Shown: positions 16,766-26,420, counted from the stretch's first letter. The stretch: DNA of 64,000 bases from an uncultured Bacilli bacterium (GCA_944350425.1 CALVOX010000003.1:1-64000); one strand, 5' to 3'. A program made the numbers and translations. Notes: generated from the letters alone by a model not told the origin.

Positions 16766-17476
16766 CTAATCTCTATATTTAATATAACCAATTCTACCAT
16801 TCATATCTTTTTGAATAATATTAATAATCGAAGATTTATTAATAACATCTTCGCTTCCGTCTTCATAAACTACTCTAATATCTTCTTCGTCTACTTTTTC
16901 TTTATATTTACAGGTTAAGAACTTACCTTTATTAATTGATAAAGTGTCTCCTACATGGAGACCATAGTTAACAATTGAAACTACTGGAATTCCCATCTGT
17001 TTATAACCTTGTAATGATCTTAACTCAATTAAGAATAATCCCATAATAGGTATTCCACCAGCTTCTTTAACTAAATCAACCATAGCTTTAGCACTTCCGC
17101 CAGTAGCAATTAAATCATCGATAATAATAACTTTATCGCCTGGTTTAATAGCATCCTTAGGAATTTCAATAGTATTTGAACCATATTCAAGATCATAAGA
17201 TACGCTATAACCAACAAGAGGTAATTTACCTTTTTTTCTTGCTAAAACTAAACCTTTATTATTCATTGAACATAAAGGAGCAGCAAAAATAAAACCTCTT
17301 GATTCAGCAGCGATAATTTTATCCCGATTTTCATAAGAAGGAAGTTCTTTATTTAAATCCATAATAACTTGGTGGAAAGCATCACCGTTAGCTAAAAGAG
17401 GGGTAATATCTCTAAATTTAATTCCTTCAATAGGGAAATCATTTATAGTTCTAATATATTGATCGTATAAATCCAT
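16766..17476 (-). CDS. apt: Adenine phosphoribosyltransferase with a C-terminal extension
   Basis: Salvages adenine to AMP using PRPP. The type I PRTase fold is clear: FPIEGIKFRDITPLL at the start, ESRGFIF near 58, and the PRPP loop IIIDDLIATGGSA (117-129). Ordinary Apt proteins end near residue 170-175; this one continues for about 60 residues. The extra part is beta-rich, charged and ends GRIGYIKYRD; I recognise no domain in it. CAGGAGA before the ATG fixes the start. It sits between a LacI-type regulator gene (41 bases upstream) and tyrS (22 bases downstream). Confidence 0.93.
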   Translation of the reverse strand: MDLYDQYIRTINDFPIEGIKFRDITPLLANGDAFHQVIMDLNKELPSYENRDKIIAAESRGFIFAAPLCSMNNKGLVLARKKGKLPLVGYSVSYDLEYGSNTIEIPKDAIKPGDKVIIIDDLIATGGSAKAMVDLVKEAGGIPIMGLFLIELRSLQGYKQMGIPVVSIVNYGLHVGDTLSINKGKFLTCKYKEKVDEEDIRVVYEDGSEDVINKSSIINIIQKDMNGRIGYIKYRD

Positions 17477-17517
17477 GGCAATCTCCTGACTAAAACAACT
17501 AAATATTTTAATAAATT

Positions 17518-18519
17518 TTAGAAGCGAGTTGAATCTTTTTTTACATATCTAGATTCAAACTTATAAACTTTATCTACAAGTTGATTATTTATTAAATCAA
17601 CTAACATATACATTGCTCTTTTGCCAACTTCTTGCATATCGATATATAAATTAGTAATGGTTGGACGAATAATGGATGAATATTTAGTTCCAATAATCGA
17701 TAAAACTTCAATATCTTCCGGTACATTTAACCCGCTATCGGCAGCAGCATTTAAAACAGCTGCAGCAATAGAATCACGATAAGCGATAACATATTCCTTT
17801 TTAACACGTTTAAATCTCTCTAAGAAATCTTGGTATGTTCTAAGATAAGAGTCATCGCAGTTCATAATGTCATATTCTCGATCATTCTCTAGATGAGTTT
17901 GAATAAAGGCATTTTCAACTCTCGACAATAATCTACCAGCATTATGAACATGGAGGAAAGTCATTTTTTTATCGCCTTTATTAAAGTAATCTGAAATTAC
18001 TTTTTTTAGAACATGTTCATAGCCAAAAGGAATAGAAGCAATTTTTGAGGCAGTAATATAATTGTTAACTGCAACAACAGGTACCCCATAGGAATTGAAT
18101 AATTCAATATCTTCTTCATTTAATTCATCATCAAAGACAATAACTCCATCAACATGGGTTTTAATAATTTTTTCAATTGATTCAATCGCATCGCTTCTTG
18201 AATGAGAAGAAGTATATAAGTTAGTTGTAAAGCCTTTAGATTTACAAACTTCGATAATACCATTTAACATATTAGAAATATAAACGTAATTTGCACTAGG
18301 AATAATAATACCAATTGAAGTTGTTTTATTAGTGGCTAAGGCTTGAGCCAATCCACTAGGTTTGTAGCCAAGCTTATTAATAATAGATAAAACTTTATCT
18401 CTTGTTTCTTCTTTTACTGTTGTAGTGTTATTAATAACTCTACTTACAGTTGCAAGAGATACTCCAGCTGCTTTAGCTACTTCATATATAGTTACTCTTT
18501 CTTTGTAATCTTTATTCAT
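17518..18519 (-). CDS. LacI/CcpA-family transcriptional regulator
   Basis: N-terminal LacI helix-turn-helix (VTIYEVAKAAGVSLATVSRV, residues 8-27), hinge helix (LGYKPSGLAQALA), then a periplasmic-binding-protein-like effector domain to residue 333. The head resembles CcpA more than sugar-operon repressors, but the effector domain is not close enough for me to call it CcpA. There is no Shine-Dalgarno sequence of note. Two TGAAAA/TTTTCA palindromes flank the predicted promoter (TTGTCA-17-CAAAAT), which suggests autoregulation. apt and tyrS follow closely on the same strand. Confidence 0.9.
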   Translation of the reverse strand: MNKDYKERVTIYEVAKAAGVSLATVSRVINNTTTVKEETRDKVLSIINKLGYKPSGLAQALATNKTTSIGIIIPSANYVYISNMLNGIIEVCKSKGFTTNLYTSSHSRSDAIESIEKIIKTHVDGVIVFDDELNEEDIELFNSYGVPVVAVNNYITASKIASIPFGYEHVLKKVISDYFNKGDKKMTFLHVHNAGRLLSRVENAFIQTHLENDREYDIMNCDDSYLRTYQDFLERFKRVKKEYVIAYRDSIAAAVLNAAADSGLNVPEDIEVLSIIGTKYSSIIRPTITNLYIDMQEVGKRAMYMLVDLINNQLVDKVYKFESRYVKKDSTRF

Positions 18520-18560
18520 ACGTTAATTCGATATTTTTAATAGGTTTCAAAAAAATTTAG

Positions 18561-18573
18561 TGAAAATTTTTCA
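18561..18573. promoter_or_regulatory. Operator-like palindrome O2 (TGAAAA-T-TTTTCA)
   Basis: Inverted repeat with a one-base centre, downstream of the predicted LacI-gene start site and 42 bases before its start codon. The half-site matches the outer part of the cre consensus, but the central CG is missing. Confidence 0.45.
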
Positions 18574-18585
18574 AAAACCTCTTAC

Positions 18586-18614
18586 ATTTTGTGATATTTT
18601 AAAAGATTTGACAA
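18586..18614 (-). promoter_or_regulatory. Predicted promoter of the LacI-type gene
   Basis: Minus strand TTGTCA (18609-18614), 17 bases, CAAAAT (18586-18591). It gives a leader of about 60 bases. Confidence 0.4.
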
Positions 18615-18630
18615 GCAAAAAATAAAATAT

Positions 18631-18648
18631 TATGAAAAAATTTTCATA
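18631..18648. promoter_or_regulatory. Operator-like palindrome O1 (TATGAAAA-AA-TTTTCATA)
   Basis: Perfect 8-bp arms around AA, upstream of the -35 of the LacI-type gene. Its centre lies about 72 bases, close to seven helical turns, from the centre of the second palindrome. Shape and half-sites suit a LacI-family dimer. Confidence 0.5.
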
Positions 18649-18702
18649 AATTTAAAAAATAAGGATTAATATCGGTAATTTTTAGATTAATCAATATGAA
18701 AT

Positions 18703-19332
18703 TTATCCTTTATAATCAATAAAAAAATCATCGCCAACTTTTAAAGAATCATCATTAATTTCTAAAAGTCCATGTATATTTTCATATCCTTTTAAACCTA
18801 ATTCTCTACCGCTACAAAGCATTCCGAAACTTTCAACTTTCATAAGTTTTCCTGGAACAATTTGTTTGCCGTCAGGCATAAAAGTATAAGGTAAAGCACA
18901 AACGCATTTTAGATCAAGTCTAGCATTAAATGCTCCACATACAATTTGAAGAGGTTCTTCTTCACCAATATCAACTTTACAAATATGTAAATGGTCGCTA
19001 TCTGGATGTTCTTCAATATCGACAATCTTAGCAATTCTAAATCCTGAATCTGTTAAATAAGGAAGAGGTTTTAATCCTTTTGAAGTTAATAATAAATTTA
19101 AAACATCAGTAACTTCATTATTCAAATGATGAATAAAACCATCTGCTTTTATTTTAATAATATCGGAAATATTAAAAACATTTATACCAACTAAATCGTC
19201 GTTATCGTACAAAGCAACGACATTATCATGTTTTTCTACTCGAGTAGGATATTCATTTGGTTTAAATTCAATAAGTAAAACATCGCCTATTGTCTTATGA
19301 TTGTAATAAAGTCCATATCTATTATTTTCCAT
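18703..19332 (-). CDS. ytpR: YtpR-type tRNA-binding (EMAP/OB-fold) domain protein
   Basis: N-terminal DUF4479-like domain (about 1-90) and a C-terminal tRNA-binding OB domain (about 95-205) resembling the N-terminus of PheRS beta. Markers are DIEEHPDSDHLHICKVDIG, QIVCGAFNAR and ESFGMLCSGRELGL. Family members bind structured RNA; the precise job is unsettled. The frame opens with an ATG at 19359 that lies inside the upstream M42 gene. The ATG at 19332, right after that gene's stop and behind AGGAAAGTAGGT, is the better start. It is last in a pepV-trmB-M42-ytpR operon. Confidence 0.9.
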   Translation of the reverse strand: MENNRYGLYYNHKTIGDVLLIEFKPNEYPTRVEKHDNVVALYDNDDLVGINVFNISDIIKIKADGFIHHLNNEVTDVLNLLLTSKGLKPLPYLTDSGFRIAKIVDIEEHPDSDHLHICKVDIGEEEPLQIVCGAFNARLDLKCVCALPYTFMPDGKQIVPGKLMKVESFGMLCSGRELGLKGYENIHGLLEINDDSLKVGDDFFIDYKG

Positions 19333-19333
19333 A

Positions 19334-20416
19334 TTAATACCTACTTTCCTTAAATTCATTAATTTTAGCTCTATTAAGTTCTTTTAACATATAAATTAAA
19401 GAATCTCTTGCTGAAATATAGTCCTCGACATCCATTATGCTAGATTGTGTATGAATCGATCTTGCACAAATACAATGAGTTAAAGTCATAACATTTCTTA
19501 GATGAACTTGACCCGCATTCGTTCCTCCCATTGTTTCAAAATATTGATACTTACCATTAGTTTTTGTAACTGCTTCTTTTTGCCATTTAAGTAAAGCTTT
19601 TGAGGCAATCATATTTGAATCAACGAATCTAAGCAAAACGCCTCCACCGATTTTACCAAATTCTGAATTAGAAACACTATCTTTTGCAGTCGAACAATCT
19701 AAAACAAATGCAAAATCTGGCTTAATTTCTTGATAAATTGTTTGTACTCCTCTTAAACCGACTTCTTCTTGAGTAGAACCGCCAACATATAAATCGAAAG
19801 GTAGGTCAATTTCTTTTAAAATATTTAAAATATCAAGTCCTAAAATGATTCCGTATCTATCATCAAGAGCTTTAGATAATATTCTTTTTCCACTATTTAA
19901 AAACTCGATTTCTCCTTTTAAAGAAATCATGTTTCCAATTTCGACTCCGTTAGTAATAGCATCTTCTTTAGAAATAAAGCCAAAATCCATTAATAAATTA
20001 TCTCTATTAACTTCTTGGCTTTGCCCTTTTAATAAATGTGGTGGGGTTGAATCTATCGCACCTTCGAAAGTTTTTCCTTCGTCTGTAGTTAAAGTGACTC
20101 TATTTGATAATAATGTTTGGTAGTTAAATCCTCCTAAAGGATAAGGAACGATTAAGCCGTTTTCTTTAATATCTTTAACCATAAACCCAACTTCATCCAT
20201 GTGAGCATCAATCATAACTTTGAGATTAGTTGGATTATTTTTACTCTTTTTTAAAGCAAAAATTGAACCTAAATTATCTTTTACAAGTTCTAAACCTAAT
20301 TTTTTATACTCACTAACTAAATAATGAGCTACTTGTTTTTCATTTCCGCTAACTCCATTAAGTTGGGTTAATTCTTTAAAATATTTAATTTCTAAATCAT
20401 TTAATAACCTTTCCAT
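19334..20416 (-). CDS. M42-family metallo-aminopeptidase
   Basis: Cytosolic dinuclear metal aminopeptidase of the M42 family (YsdC/FrvX/PepA-glutamyl type). Metal ligands are visible: DAHMDEVGF (His and Asp near 69-71), ALDDRYG (bridging Asp), STQEEVGLRG (catalytic Glu pair), LDCS (Asp) and the C-terminal SIHTQSS (His). At 360 residues it is the family length. AAGGAGAG precedes the ATG. It lies nine bases after trmB, suggesting a shared transcript. These enzymes often form tetrahedral peptidase complexes; substrate preference (Glu or Leu) is not readable here. Confidence 0.94.
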   Translation of the reverse strand: MERLLNDLEIKYFKELTQLNGVSGNEKQVAHYLVSEYKKLGLELVKDNLGSIFALKKSKNNPTNLKVMIDAHMDEVGFMVKDIKENGLIVPYPLGGFNYQTLLSNRVTLTTDEGKTFEGAIDSTPPHLLKGQSQEVNRDNLLMDFGFISKEDAITNGVEIGNMISLKGEIEFLNSGKRILSKALDDRYGIILGLDILNILKEIDLPFDLYVGGSTQEEVGLRGVQTIYQEIKPDFAFVLDCSTAKDSVSNSEFGKIGGGVLLRFVDSNMIASKALLKWQKEAVTKTNGKYQYFETMGGTNAGQVHLRNVMTLTHCICARSIHTQSSIMDVEDYISARDSLIYMLKELNRAKINEFKESRY

Positions 20417-20425
20417 ATTCTCTCC

Positions 20426-21049
20426 TTATTTAGTTAAAATGAGTTTTTTAATTTTTATATTTTGAGACTTAAACTTTTCTTCAAACTCTGTTTCTTCATC
20501 AACACTTGCATCAACTTGATAATCTAAATTCTCATAAATAATTTTAAAGCCATTCTCAATAAAAGATTCTCTTGAGTAAGTAAAGAAGTCATCATTGTCT
20601 GTTTTAAAATAAATTTTTCCATCTGGTTTTAAAATATTTTTATAAGATTCTAGAAACAACTTTGAAGTAAGTCTTCTTTTTTCATGTCTTTTTTTAGGCC
20701 AAGGGTCACTAAAGTTTAAAAAAATTCCGTCAAAGGTATCTTTATCTAGCAAAGAAGATAGTTTAAAAAAGTCGTCAGCTACCATTTTAACATTGTTAAT
20801 TTCCTTATTTTCATCAATCTTTTTTAAACAAATTCCAGCAATAGTAGGAGAAATTTCGACTACCAAAAAATTATAATTAGGAAATTTTTCAGCCATTCCT
20901 AAAATAAATTTGCCTTTACCTGGGCCAATTTCTAAAAAACATGCCTTCTCATTCAAAAAAGCTTTTATAGAATCAATATCTTCTAATTTAAAGATATTTC
21001 GTGATTCATTTAAATAATCTACTGCCCATTGTTTGAATTTCGTTCTCAT
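20426..21049 (-). CDS. trmB: tRNA (guanine-N7-)-methyltransferase
   Basis: SAM-dependent enzyme that methylates G46 in the variable loop of tRNAs. The SAM loop is FLEIGPGKGKF (about 37-47), and the TrmB signature NFSDPWPKKRHEKRRL follows near residue 122, then FKTDNDDFF. At 207 residues it is normal. Its ATG shares a base with the pepV stop (TAATG), indicating translational coupling. Linkage to pepV and ytpR is the usual Bacilli arrangement. Confidence 0.97.
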   Translation of the reverse strand: MRTKFKQWAVDYLNESRNIFKLEDIDSIKAFLNEKACFLEIGPGKGKFILGMAEKFPNYNFLVVEISPTIAGICLKKIDENKEINNVKMVADDFFKLSSLLDKDTFDGIFLNFSDPWPKKRHEKRRLTSKLFLESYKNILKPDGKIYFKTDNDDFFTYSRESFIENGFKIIYENLDYQVDASVDEETEFEEKFKSQNIKIKKLILTK

Positions 21050-22410
21050 TATTTTAAGTTACCTAAAGCGTAAATTGCATGAGCGTAAAGTGACATGGAT
21101 GTATAGAAATCTTCCAAGTCAATTTTTTCATTAGCATCATGAATATGATCGATTTTGCCAGGGAAATTTGAACCAAAAGCAACAGTGCTTTTAGCTTCTT
21201 TGGCATAAGTTCCGCCACCAATTGTTTTTGGTTTATTAATAGTATCACCAGTTTCTTCAACGTAAATATTAGCCAAGACTTTGATGAATGGGGTATTTTC
21301 TGGATCAAAATATAAAACTTCAGAACCTTTACTATAAGTAATTTCGTAAGGAGATTCGCTTCTAATCTTAGAAATTACTTCATCTATATTAACATTTTCT
21401 GGATATCTAAAATTAACATCCATCGTAAACATTGAATTTTCATAAGAAATTAAGCCAACATTATAAGTTGTTGAACCCATGTTTTTTGTTTCGTAATAGC
21501 AATACAAATTCTTTCCGAAAGGATTTTCGTATTCGTTAGCTAAAAGTGATAAATGTGGCTCATTGTAGCAATCACCCAAAACAGATAAAGCAATTACACC
21601 AGCGTTAACACCAAGTTCAGGAGTAGAACCATGAGCAGCTTTTCCAATAAACTCGAAAGTATTATCATTTAATTTTTTATATTTAATTAGCTCATGTTTC
21701 TTTAAATATTCTTCTAATTTCTCTGGTGTTTTAACTTTAACAACAGCACTATCAATAACAGAGTTGACTACTACTCCAGCTTTTATAGAAATAATATCTT
21801 CAAATTCTTCTTTGCCTTCATAGCGATAATTTGTAATACCTTTTTCGCCATAAATTAATGGGAAATCACCATCTGGTGTAAAACCATAGGTTGGTTGCTC
21901 TTTCTTTAACTCATTGAAATAATATTCTAGGCAAGATGAACCTCTTTCTTCATCTCCTCCAAAAACAAGTCTTACTCTAAAGTTTTTAATTAAGCCATTA
22001 TCTTTTAAAGCTTTTAAAGCATAATAAGATGCAATGCCTGGCCCTTTGTCATCACTTGTTCCTCTACCATAAAGAGAACCATCTTTTAAGGTTGGTGTAA
22101 AAGGGTCACTGTTCCACCCAACACTTGATACAGGAACAACATCTTGGTGGGCTAAAACATAAATCAAATTTTGACCTTCACCATAAGAAATTTCTAAACA
22201 TCTTCCGTCGCATCTATCAATGCTAAAACCATCTTTTAAAGCTAATTCACTTAAAAAATCGAAGCATTTTTTAACACCTTCTCCATAAGGAGCATCTTTT
22301 GAGATTGTTTTACCATCATAAACACTATCAATAGAGATATCTTTTTTTAATGTTTCTAAAGCGTCATTATAATAAGGTTTTACCAATTCTTTAAAATTAA
22401 TTTCGTTCAT
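21049..22410 (-). CDS. pepV: M20-family dipeptidase PepV
   Basis: Zinc dipeptidase that cleaves dipeptides in the cytosol. Motifs: LAHQDVVPV with the first metal-ligand His, GRGTSDDKGPG with the bridging Asp, GGDEERGSS with the catalytic Glu, and the C-terminal IHDANEK with the last His. The insertion domain between, typical of PepV, is present. The frame runs to a TTG at 22425, but the ATG at 22410 preceded by GCGAGGA is the true start (453 residues). TATAAT lies at 22431-22436 on the minus strand. It heads the pepV-trmB-M42-ytpR operon. Confidence 0.94.
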   Translation of the reverse strand: MNEINFKELVKPYYNDALETLKKDISIDSVYDGKTISKDAPYGEGVKKCFDFLSELALKDGFSIDRCDGRCLEISYGEGQNLIYVLAHQDVVPVSSVGWNSDPFTPTLKDGSLYGRGTSDDKGPGIASYYALKALKDNGLIKNFRVRLVFGGDEERGSSCLEYYFNELKKEQPTYGFTPDGDFPLIYGEKGITNYRYEGKEEFEDIISIKAGVVVNSVIDSAVVKVKTPEKLEEYLKKHELIKYKKLNDNTFEFIGKAAHGSTPELGVNAGVIALSVLGDCYNEPHLSLLANEYENPFGKNLYCYYETKNMGSTTYNVGLISYENSMFTMDVNFRYPENVNIDEVISKIRSESPYEITYSKGSEVLYFDPENTPFIKVLANIYVEETGDTINKPKTIGGGTYAKEAKSTVAFGSNFPGKIDHIHDANEKIDLEDFYTSMSLYAHAIYALGNLK

Positions 22411-22430
22411 AAAAAATCCTCGCAAGAAAT

Positions 22431-22436
22431 ATTATA
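22431..22436 (-). promoter_or_regulatory. -10 box (TATAAT) of pepV
   Basis: TATAAT gives a start near 22424 and a short leader of about 14 bases that still contains the GAGG ribosome site. No good -35 is seen. Confidence 0.4.
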
Positions 22437-22455
22437 CTTAATTTTAAAAAACTTG

Positions 22456-23103
22456 CTATGCGCGAACTACTTTAAATTTATTATCATCTATCTCTTTAAC
22501 GAATTTAATTTGTCTAATTGCTAAATATGCAGGTAAAACAATAACAAAAGCAATAGCACTTTCTACAAGCATATTAACTGCGGCCGCTGTAGAGATTAAT
22601 GCCAAGAATGCCTCGTTATTTAAAACATTGCTTAATCCTAATGAAGCAGTAATATGGAATGGGTCTAAAACTCCAAAAACATATAGGCAAGACATTGTTA
22701 AAACTGTATGTAAGCAAGTGAAGGCAAAACATAAAAATGGTGCAACAATTGAAAACTTAACAATGTTAGTGTGTTTTTTAACTAAATCAAAAACAAGTCC
22801 AGCGATTAAACCAAATAAAGCTCTTGGGAGTACAGAAACAAAAGGATTTAAAAAAGCAAAATCAATAGTTCCTGGGTACATACTAGCTTTTATTAATGAT
22901 GTTAGACCAAAAATAAAACCATAAAATAACCCTTTTTTCCATCCAAATATACATGCTCCTATTAAAACAAAAAGATGCATGATTTGAATTGAAATTGGTC
23001 CAACTTGAATATATCCTAAATAAGGAACGAATGTAAAAAGCACAAAAAGCGCAATAAATAATGCATCAATTGCGATGCTTCTCATTAAATGTAAATTTTT
23101 CAT
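22456..23103 (-). CDS. ECF transporter S component, probably for pantothenate
   Basis: Integral membrane protein with five to six hydrophobic helices, of the energy-coupling-factor S type. The N-terminal helix (RSIAIDALFIALFVLFTFV) and GPISIQIMHLFVLIGACIFG fit the family, as do the FGLTSLIKASMYPG loop and FLNPFVSVLPRALFGL. It starts two bases after the coaX stop, so the pair is one operon. That linkage to pantothenate kinase points to pantothenate (PanT-like) as the vitamin; this is inference from context. No ECF ATPase or T component is in the window, so it must borrow a shared module. Confidence 0.88.
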   Translation of the reverse strand: MKNLHLMRSIAIDALFIALFVLFTFVPYLGYIQVGPISIQIMHLFVLIGACIFGWKKGLFYGFIFGLTSLIKASMYPGTIDFAFLNPFVSVLPRALFGLIAGLVFDLVKKHTNIVKFSIVAPFLCFAFTCLHTVLTMSCLYVFGVLDPFHITASLGLSNVLNNEAFLALISTAAAVNMLVESAIAFVIVLPAYLAIRQIKFVKEIDDNKFKVVRA

Positions 23104-23105
23104 TA

Positions 23106-23870
23106 TTATTTCTCACTTTCATTAATTTTATAAATCTTAAATAATCCATCTAAGGCTAAATTTTCTTCATAAGCAAAACAGACAATCTCATCTTTAATAA
23201 TTTTAGAAAATCCACCAGTTAAAACTCTATTTAAAGTGTAACCTAATTCATTTTCCATACGTCTTGCAAATTCGCTTACCATATAAGCTTGGCCATAAAT
23301 TACACCGGATTGAATACATTCTTTAGTATTTTTGCAAATAATTTTGCTTGGTTTTTCTAACAATACATCGTAAAGTTGGGCAGTATTATCAACTAAACCT
23401 TTTAAAGATACTTTCATTCCAGCAGTAATAATTCCACCAACAAAATATCCGTTTTTATCGATAACAGATAATTTAGTGGTAGTTCCTAAATCTGCAATGA
23501 CAAGAGGTGCTTTATATTTTTCTAAAGCTCCTACAGCCGTAGAAATAAAATCGGTTCCAAGTTCTTTTGGATTATCGATTTTAATTGGAAGTCTAGTTTT
23601 TAAATCTTTATTTAAAACTTTGACTTTTACGTTGAATACTTTTCTAATTGAATCTTCTAATACTTTTGTTAATGATGGTACAACGCTTGAAATAATCGCT
23701 CCGTTACAGGATAAATTATCTTGAGCAACAAGAAGTTTTAAACGCATAGCAAAATCGTCGCTACTTCTAGTTTCTTTAGATAAAAACAAATAACGACTTT
23801 TCAAAAGTCCCGTTTCATCATAAAAGCCGAGATCAATTGCAGTATTCCCACAATCTAAACACAAAATCAT
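23106..23870 (-). CDS. coaX: Type III pantothenate kinase
   Basis: First step of CoA synthesis, phosphorylating pantothenate with ATP. The ASKHA-fold signatures are LCLDCGNTAIDLG (about 3-15), the central LGTDFI with the catalytic Asp, and VIADLGTTTKLSVID with GGIITAGMK. At 254 residues it is the family length. GAAAGGAG precedes the ATG. It forms an operon with the S component just downstream. Confidence 0.96.
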   Translation of the reverse strand: MILCLDCGNTAIDLGFYDETGLLKSRYLFLSKETRSSDDFAMRLKLLVAQDNLSCNGAIISSVVPSLTKVLEDSIRKVFNVKVKVLNKDLKTRLPIKIDNPKELGTDFISTAVGALEKYKAPLVIADLGTTTKLSVIDKNGYFVGGIITAGMKVSLKGLVDNTAQLYDVLLEKPSKIICKNTKECIQSGVIYGQAYMVSEFARRMENELGYTLNRVLTGGFSKIIKDEIVCFAYEENLALDGLFKIYKINESEK

Positions 23871-23975
23871 ACTTTCTCCTTTCTACAATCTAATTTCTTA
23901 GTATCGTGAAACGTACGTAATAAATAATAATCTCACTTTTAGTTAAAATCAATAAAATTAATAATTAAACATTAT

Positions 23976-24007
23976 AAGAAAAATTAGAGCTCATCGAGCT
24001 CTAATTT
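23976..24007 (-). terminator. Terminator of leuS
   Basis: AAATTAGAGCTC-GAT-GAGCTCTAATTT read on the minus strand, followed by TTCTT. The hairpin starts six bases after the leuS stop codon; there is no gene between it and coaX. Confidence 0.75.
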
Positions 24008-24013
24008 AATTTT

Positions 24014-26413
24014 TTAACCTTTAATTACAATATTTACGATTCTTCCTTTAACGTAAATTACTTTAACAATTTCTTTACCTTCAATGAATTTCGTTACTTT
24101 TTCTGAGCCTAAGGCTTTTTCTTTAACGCTATTTTCATCTTCATCAACATTAACTTCGATTGTATCTCTTAATTTACCGTTTACTTGAACAGCAAGTTTA
24201 ATAGTATTTTTCGTTAGTTTAGATTCATCGTATGTTGGCCAAGAAGTATAAGTAATCATATCGTCGTGTCCTAAAATATGCCAAATTTCTTCTCCAACAA
24301 AAGGGCAAATACAATCAAACATTTTAATGAAATTTTCCATGTAAGGCTTATAAATTGATTTAGCTTTATAAACCTCATTAATGAATATCATCATTTGTGA
24401 AATTGCAGTATTAAATTGTAATGATTCGAAGTCTTTAGTAACTTTTTTAACAGTATAATTATAGACATAATCGAGTTCATGTAAGTTTTCGTCACTAAAT
24501 CTAGTTACATATTCGCTTTCGGTATAAAGACGATAAACTCTATCAATAAATTTTCTAGATCCTTCACATCCGCCATCATTCCAAGGCAAGGAATCTTCTA
24601 AAGGACCCATAAACATTTCGTAAAGTCTTAATGTATCGGCACCATATTTTTCAACAATATCATCAGGATTAATAACGTTTCCTCTAGATTTTGACATTTT
24701 TTCACCATTTGAACCTAGAATCATCCCTTGATGGAATAATTTTTTAAATGGTTCTTTACAAGAAACTACGCCTTTATCATAAAGATATTTATGCCAGAAA
24801 CGAGCATAAAGTAGATGTAAAACTGCATGTTCTTGTCCACCAACATATAAGTCTACAGGTAACCAGTGGTCTAAAAGTTTTTTATCAGCAATTTCTTTAT
24901 CATTATGTGGATCGATATATCTTATATAATACCAACAAGATCCAGCCCATTGAGGCATTGTGTTAGTTTCTCTAACACCTTCTTTACCGTTTTTGTTTAC
25001 GTGCAACCAAGAAATAGCGTGAACTAGTGGCGATTCTCCTGTTCCTGATGGTTTATATTCATCAAGCTCTGGTAAAACTAAAGGTAAATCATCTTCGACC
25101 CCTACTGTTCCATCTTTATAGAAAATAATAGGAATAGGTTCTCCCCAATATCTTTGTCTAGAGAAAAGCCAATCTCTAAGTTTGTAGTTGACTTTAAAAT
25201 TGCCTTTACCAAGTTCAATTAATTTATTAGTAATCGTTTTTTTGGCTTCATCAATCATCATTCCGTTAATAAAATCAGAATTAATATGTTTTGCATCGCC
25301 AGTAAAAGCTTCTTTAGAAATATCTCCTTCTAAGACAGGTATAATATCAATACCATACTTTTTAGCAAAAACATAATCTCTTTCATCATGAGCTGGGCAA
25401 GCCATGACAGCTCCGCTTCCATAAGAAGCTAAGACATAATCGCCAATATAAATAGGAATTTCTTTATTGTTGATTGGATTAATTGCATAAGCGCCAGTAA
25501 AAATACCGGTTTTTTCTTTATTAGTTCCTGTTCTTTCAAGATCTGATTTAGATTCGCATTCTTTAATGTATGCTTCTACTTTATCTTTTTCCTCCTTAGT
25601 AGTAATCTTCTTAACTAAAGGATGTTCTGGAGCTAAAGTAACAAAGGTTGCTCCAAATAATGTATCAGCTCTTGTTGTATATACTTTAAATGAATCAGTT
25701 GTACCTTTAACATCAAAAACTATCTCAGTTCCATAGCTTTTTCCTATCCAGTTTATTTGCATTTCAATCGTTGAATTTGGCCAATCGAGTTCATCTAAAT
25801 CGCTTGCTAATCTATCGGCATAAGCAGTAATTCTTAAATTCCATTGTTTCATTGGCTTTCTAATTACAGGGTAGCCTCCTCTTTCACTTTTTCCGTCAAT
25901 AACTTCTTCATTTGCTAAGACAGTACCAAGTTCAGGACAAAAATTAACAGGTTTATAATCGACATAAGCAAGATTATCTTGATACATCATTGAAAATATC
26001 TTTTGTGTCCATTTGTAATAAGAAGGCTCACAAGTTGTTACTTCACGGTCATAATCATAAGAAAAACCAAGCAACTGTAATTGTCTTCTAAAGTTATTAA
26101 TATTTTTTATAGTAAATTCATATGGATGTTTATTCATTTTCATCGCATATTGTTCTGCAGGTAGGCCAAAAGAATCCCAACCAATAGGATGAAGAACATT
26201 AAAACCTTGCATCCTCTTCATTCTTGCAATAATATCAGTTGCTGTATATCCTTCTGGGTGACCTACATGTAAACCTTGGCCACTAGGGAAAGGGAACATA
26301 TCAAGTACATAATATTTTGGTTTAGAAAAATCATAAACATCAGTTTTATATTCTTTGTTCTTTAACCAAATCTCTCTCCATTTCTTCTCTACTGCTAAAT
26401 GGTTATAAGCCAT
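24014..26413 (-). CDS. leuS: Leucyl-tRNA synthetase
   Basis: Class I synthetase charging tRNA-Leu. HIGH appears as HVGH (in [14 protein letters not shown], near residue 50), KMSKS as EKMSKSRGN near 570. The CP1 editing domain is present with the T-rich [12 protein letters not shown] motif and the conserved Asp in AHDERDY. At 799 residues it is typical of Bacilli. AGAAAGGAG precedes the ATG. A leucine T-box leader controls it, so expression rises when uncharged tRNA-Leu accumulates. Confidence 0.98.
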   Translation of the reverse strand: MAYNHLAVEKKWREIWLKNKEYKTDVYDFSKPKYYVLDMFPFPSGQGLHVGHPEGYTATDIIARMKRMQGFNVLHPIGWDSFGLPAEQYAMKMNKHPYEFTIKNINNFRRQLQLLGFSYDYDREVTTCEPSYYKWTQKIFSMMYQDNLAYVDYKPVNFCPELGTVLANEEVIDGKSERGGYPVIRKPMKQWNLRITAYADRLASDLDELDWPNSTIEMQINWIGKSYGTEIVFDVKGTTDSFKVYTTRADTLFGATFVTLAPEHPLVKKITTKEEKDKVEAYIKECESKSDLERTGTNKEKTGIFTGAYAINPINNKEIPIYIGDYVLASYGSGAVMACPAHDERDYVFAKKYGIDIIPVLEGDISKEAFTGDAKHINSDFINGMMIDEAKKTITNKLIELGKGNFKVNYKLRDWLFSRQRYWGEPIPIIFYKDGTVGVEDDLPLVLPELDEYKPSGTGESPLVHAISWLHVNKNGKEGVRETNTMPQWAGSCWYYIRYIDPHNDKEIADKKLLDHWLPVDLYVGGQEHAVLHLLYARFWHKYLYDKGVVSCKEPFKKLFHQGMILGSNGEKMSKSRGNVINPDDIVEKYGADTLRLYEMFMGPLEDSLPWNDGGCEGSRKFIDRVYRLYTESEYVTRFSDENLHELDYVYNYTVKKVTKDFESLQFNTAISQMMIFINEVYKAKSIYKPYMENFIKMFDCICPFVGEEIWHILGHDDMITYTSWPTYDESKLTKNTIKLAVQVNGKLRDTIEVNVDEDENSVKEKALGSEKVTKFIEGKEIVKVIYVKGRIVNIVIKG

Positions 26414-26420
26414 AAAAACT

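Noticed and set aside
21063-21308. 81-codon frame inside pepV on the same strand
   Set aside because: Out-of-frame shadow of pepV; no independent start signal.
24748-24966. 72-codon frame antisense to leuS
   Set aside because: Codon-shadow of the catalytic core of leuS; no start signal.
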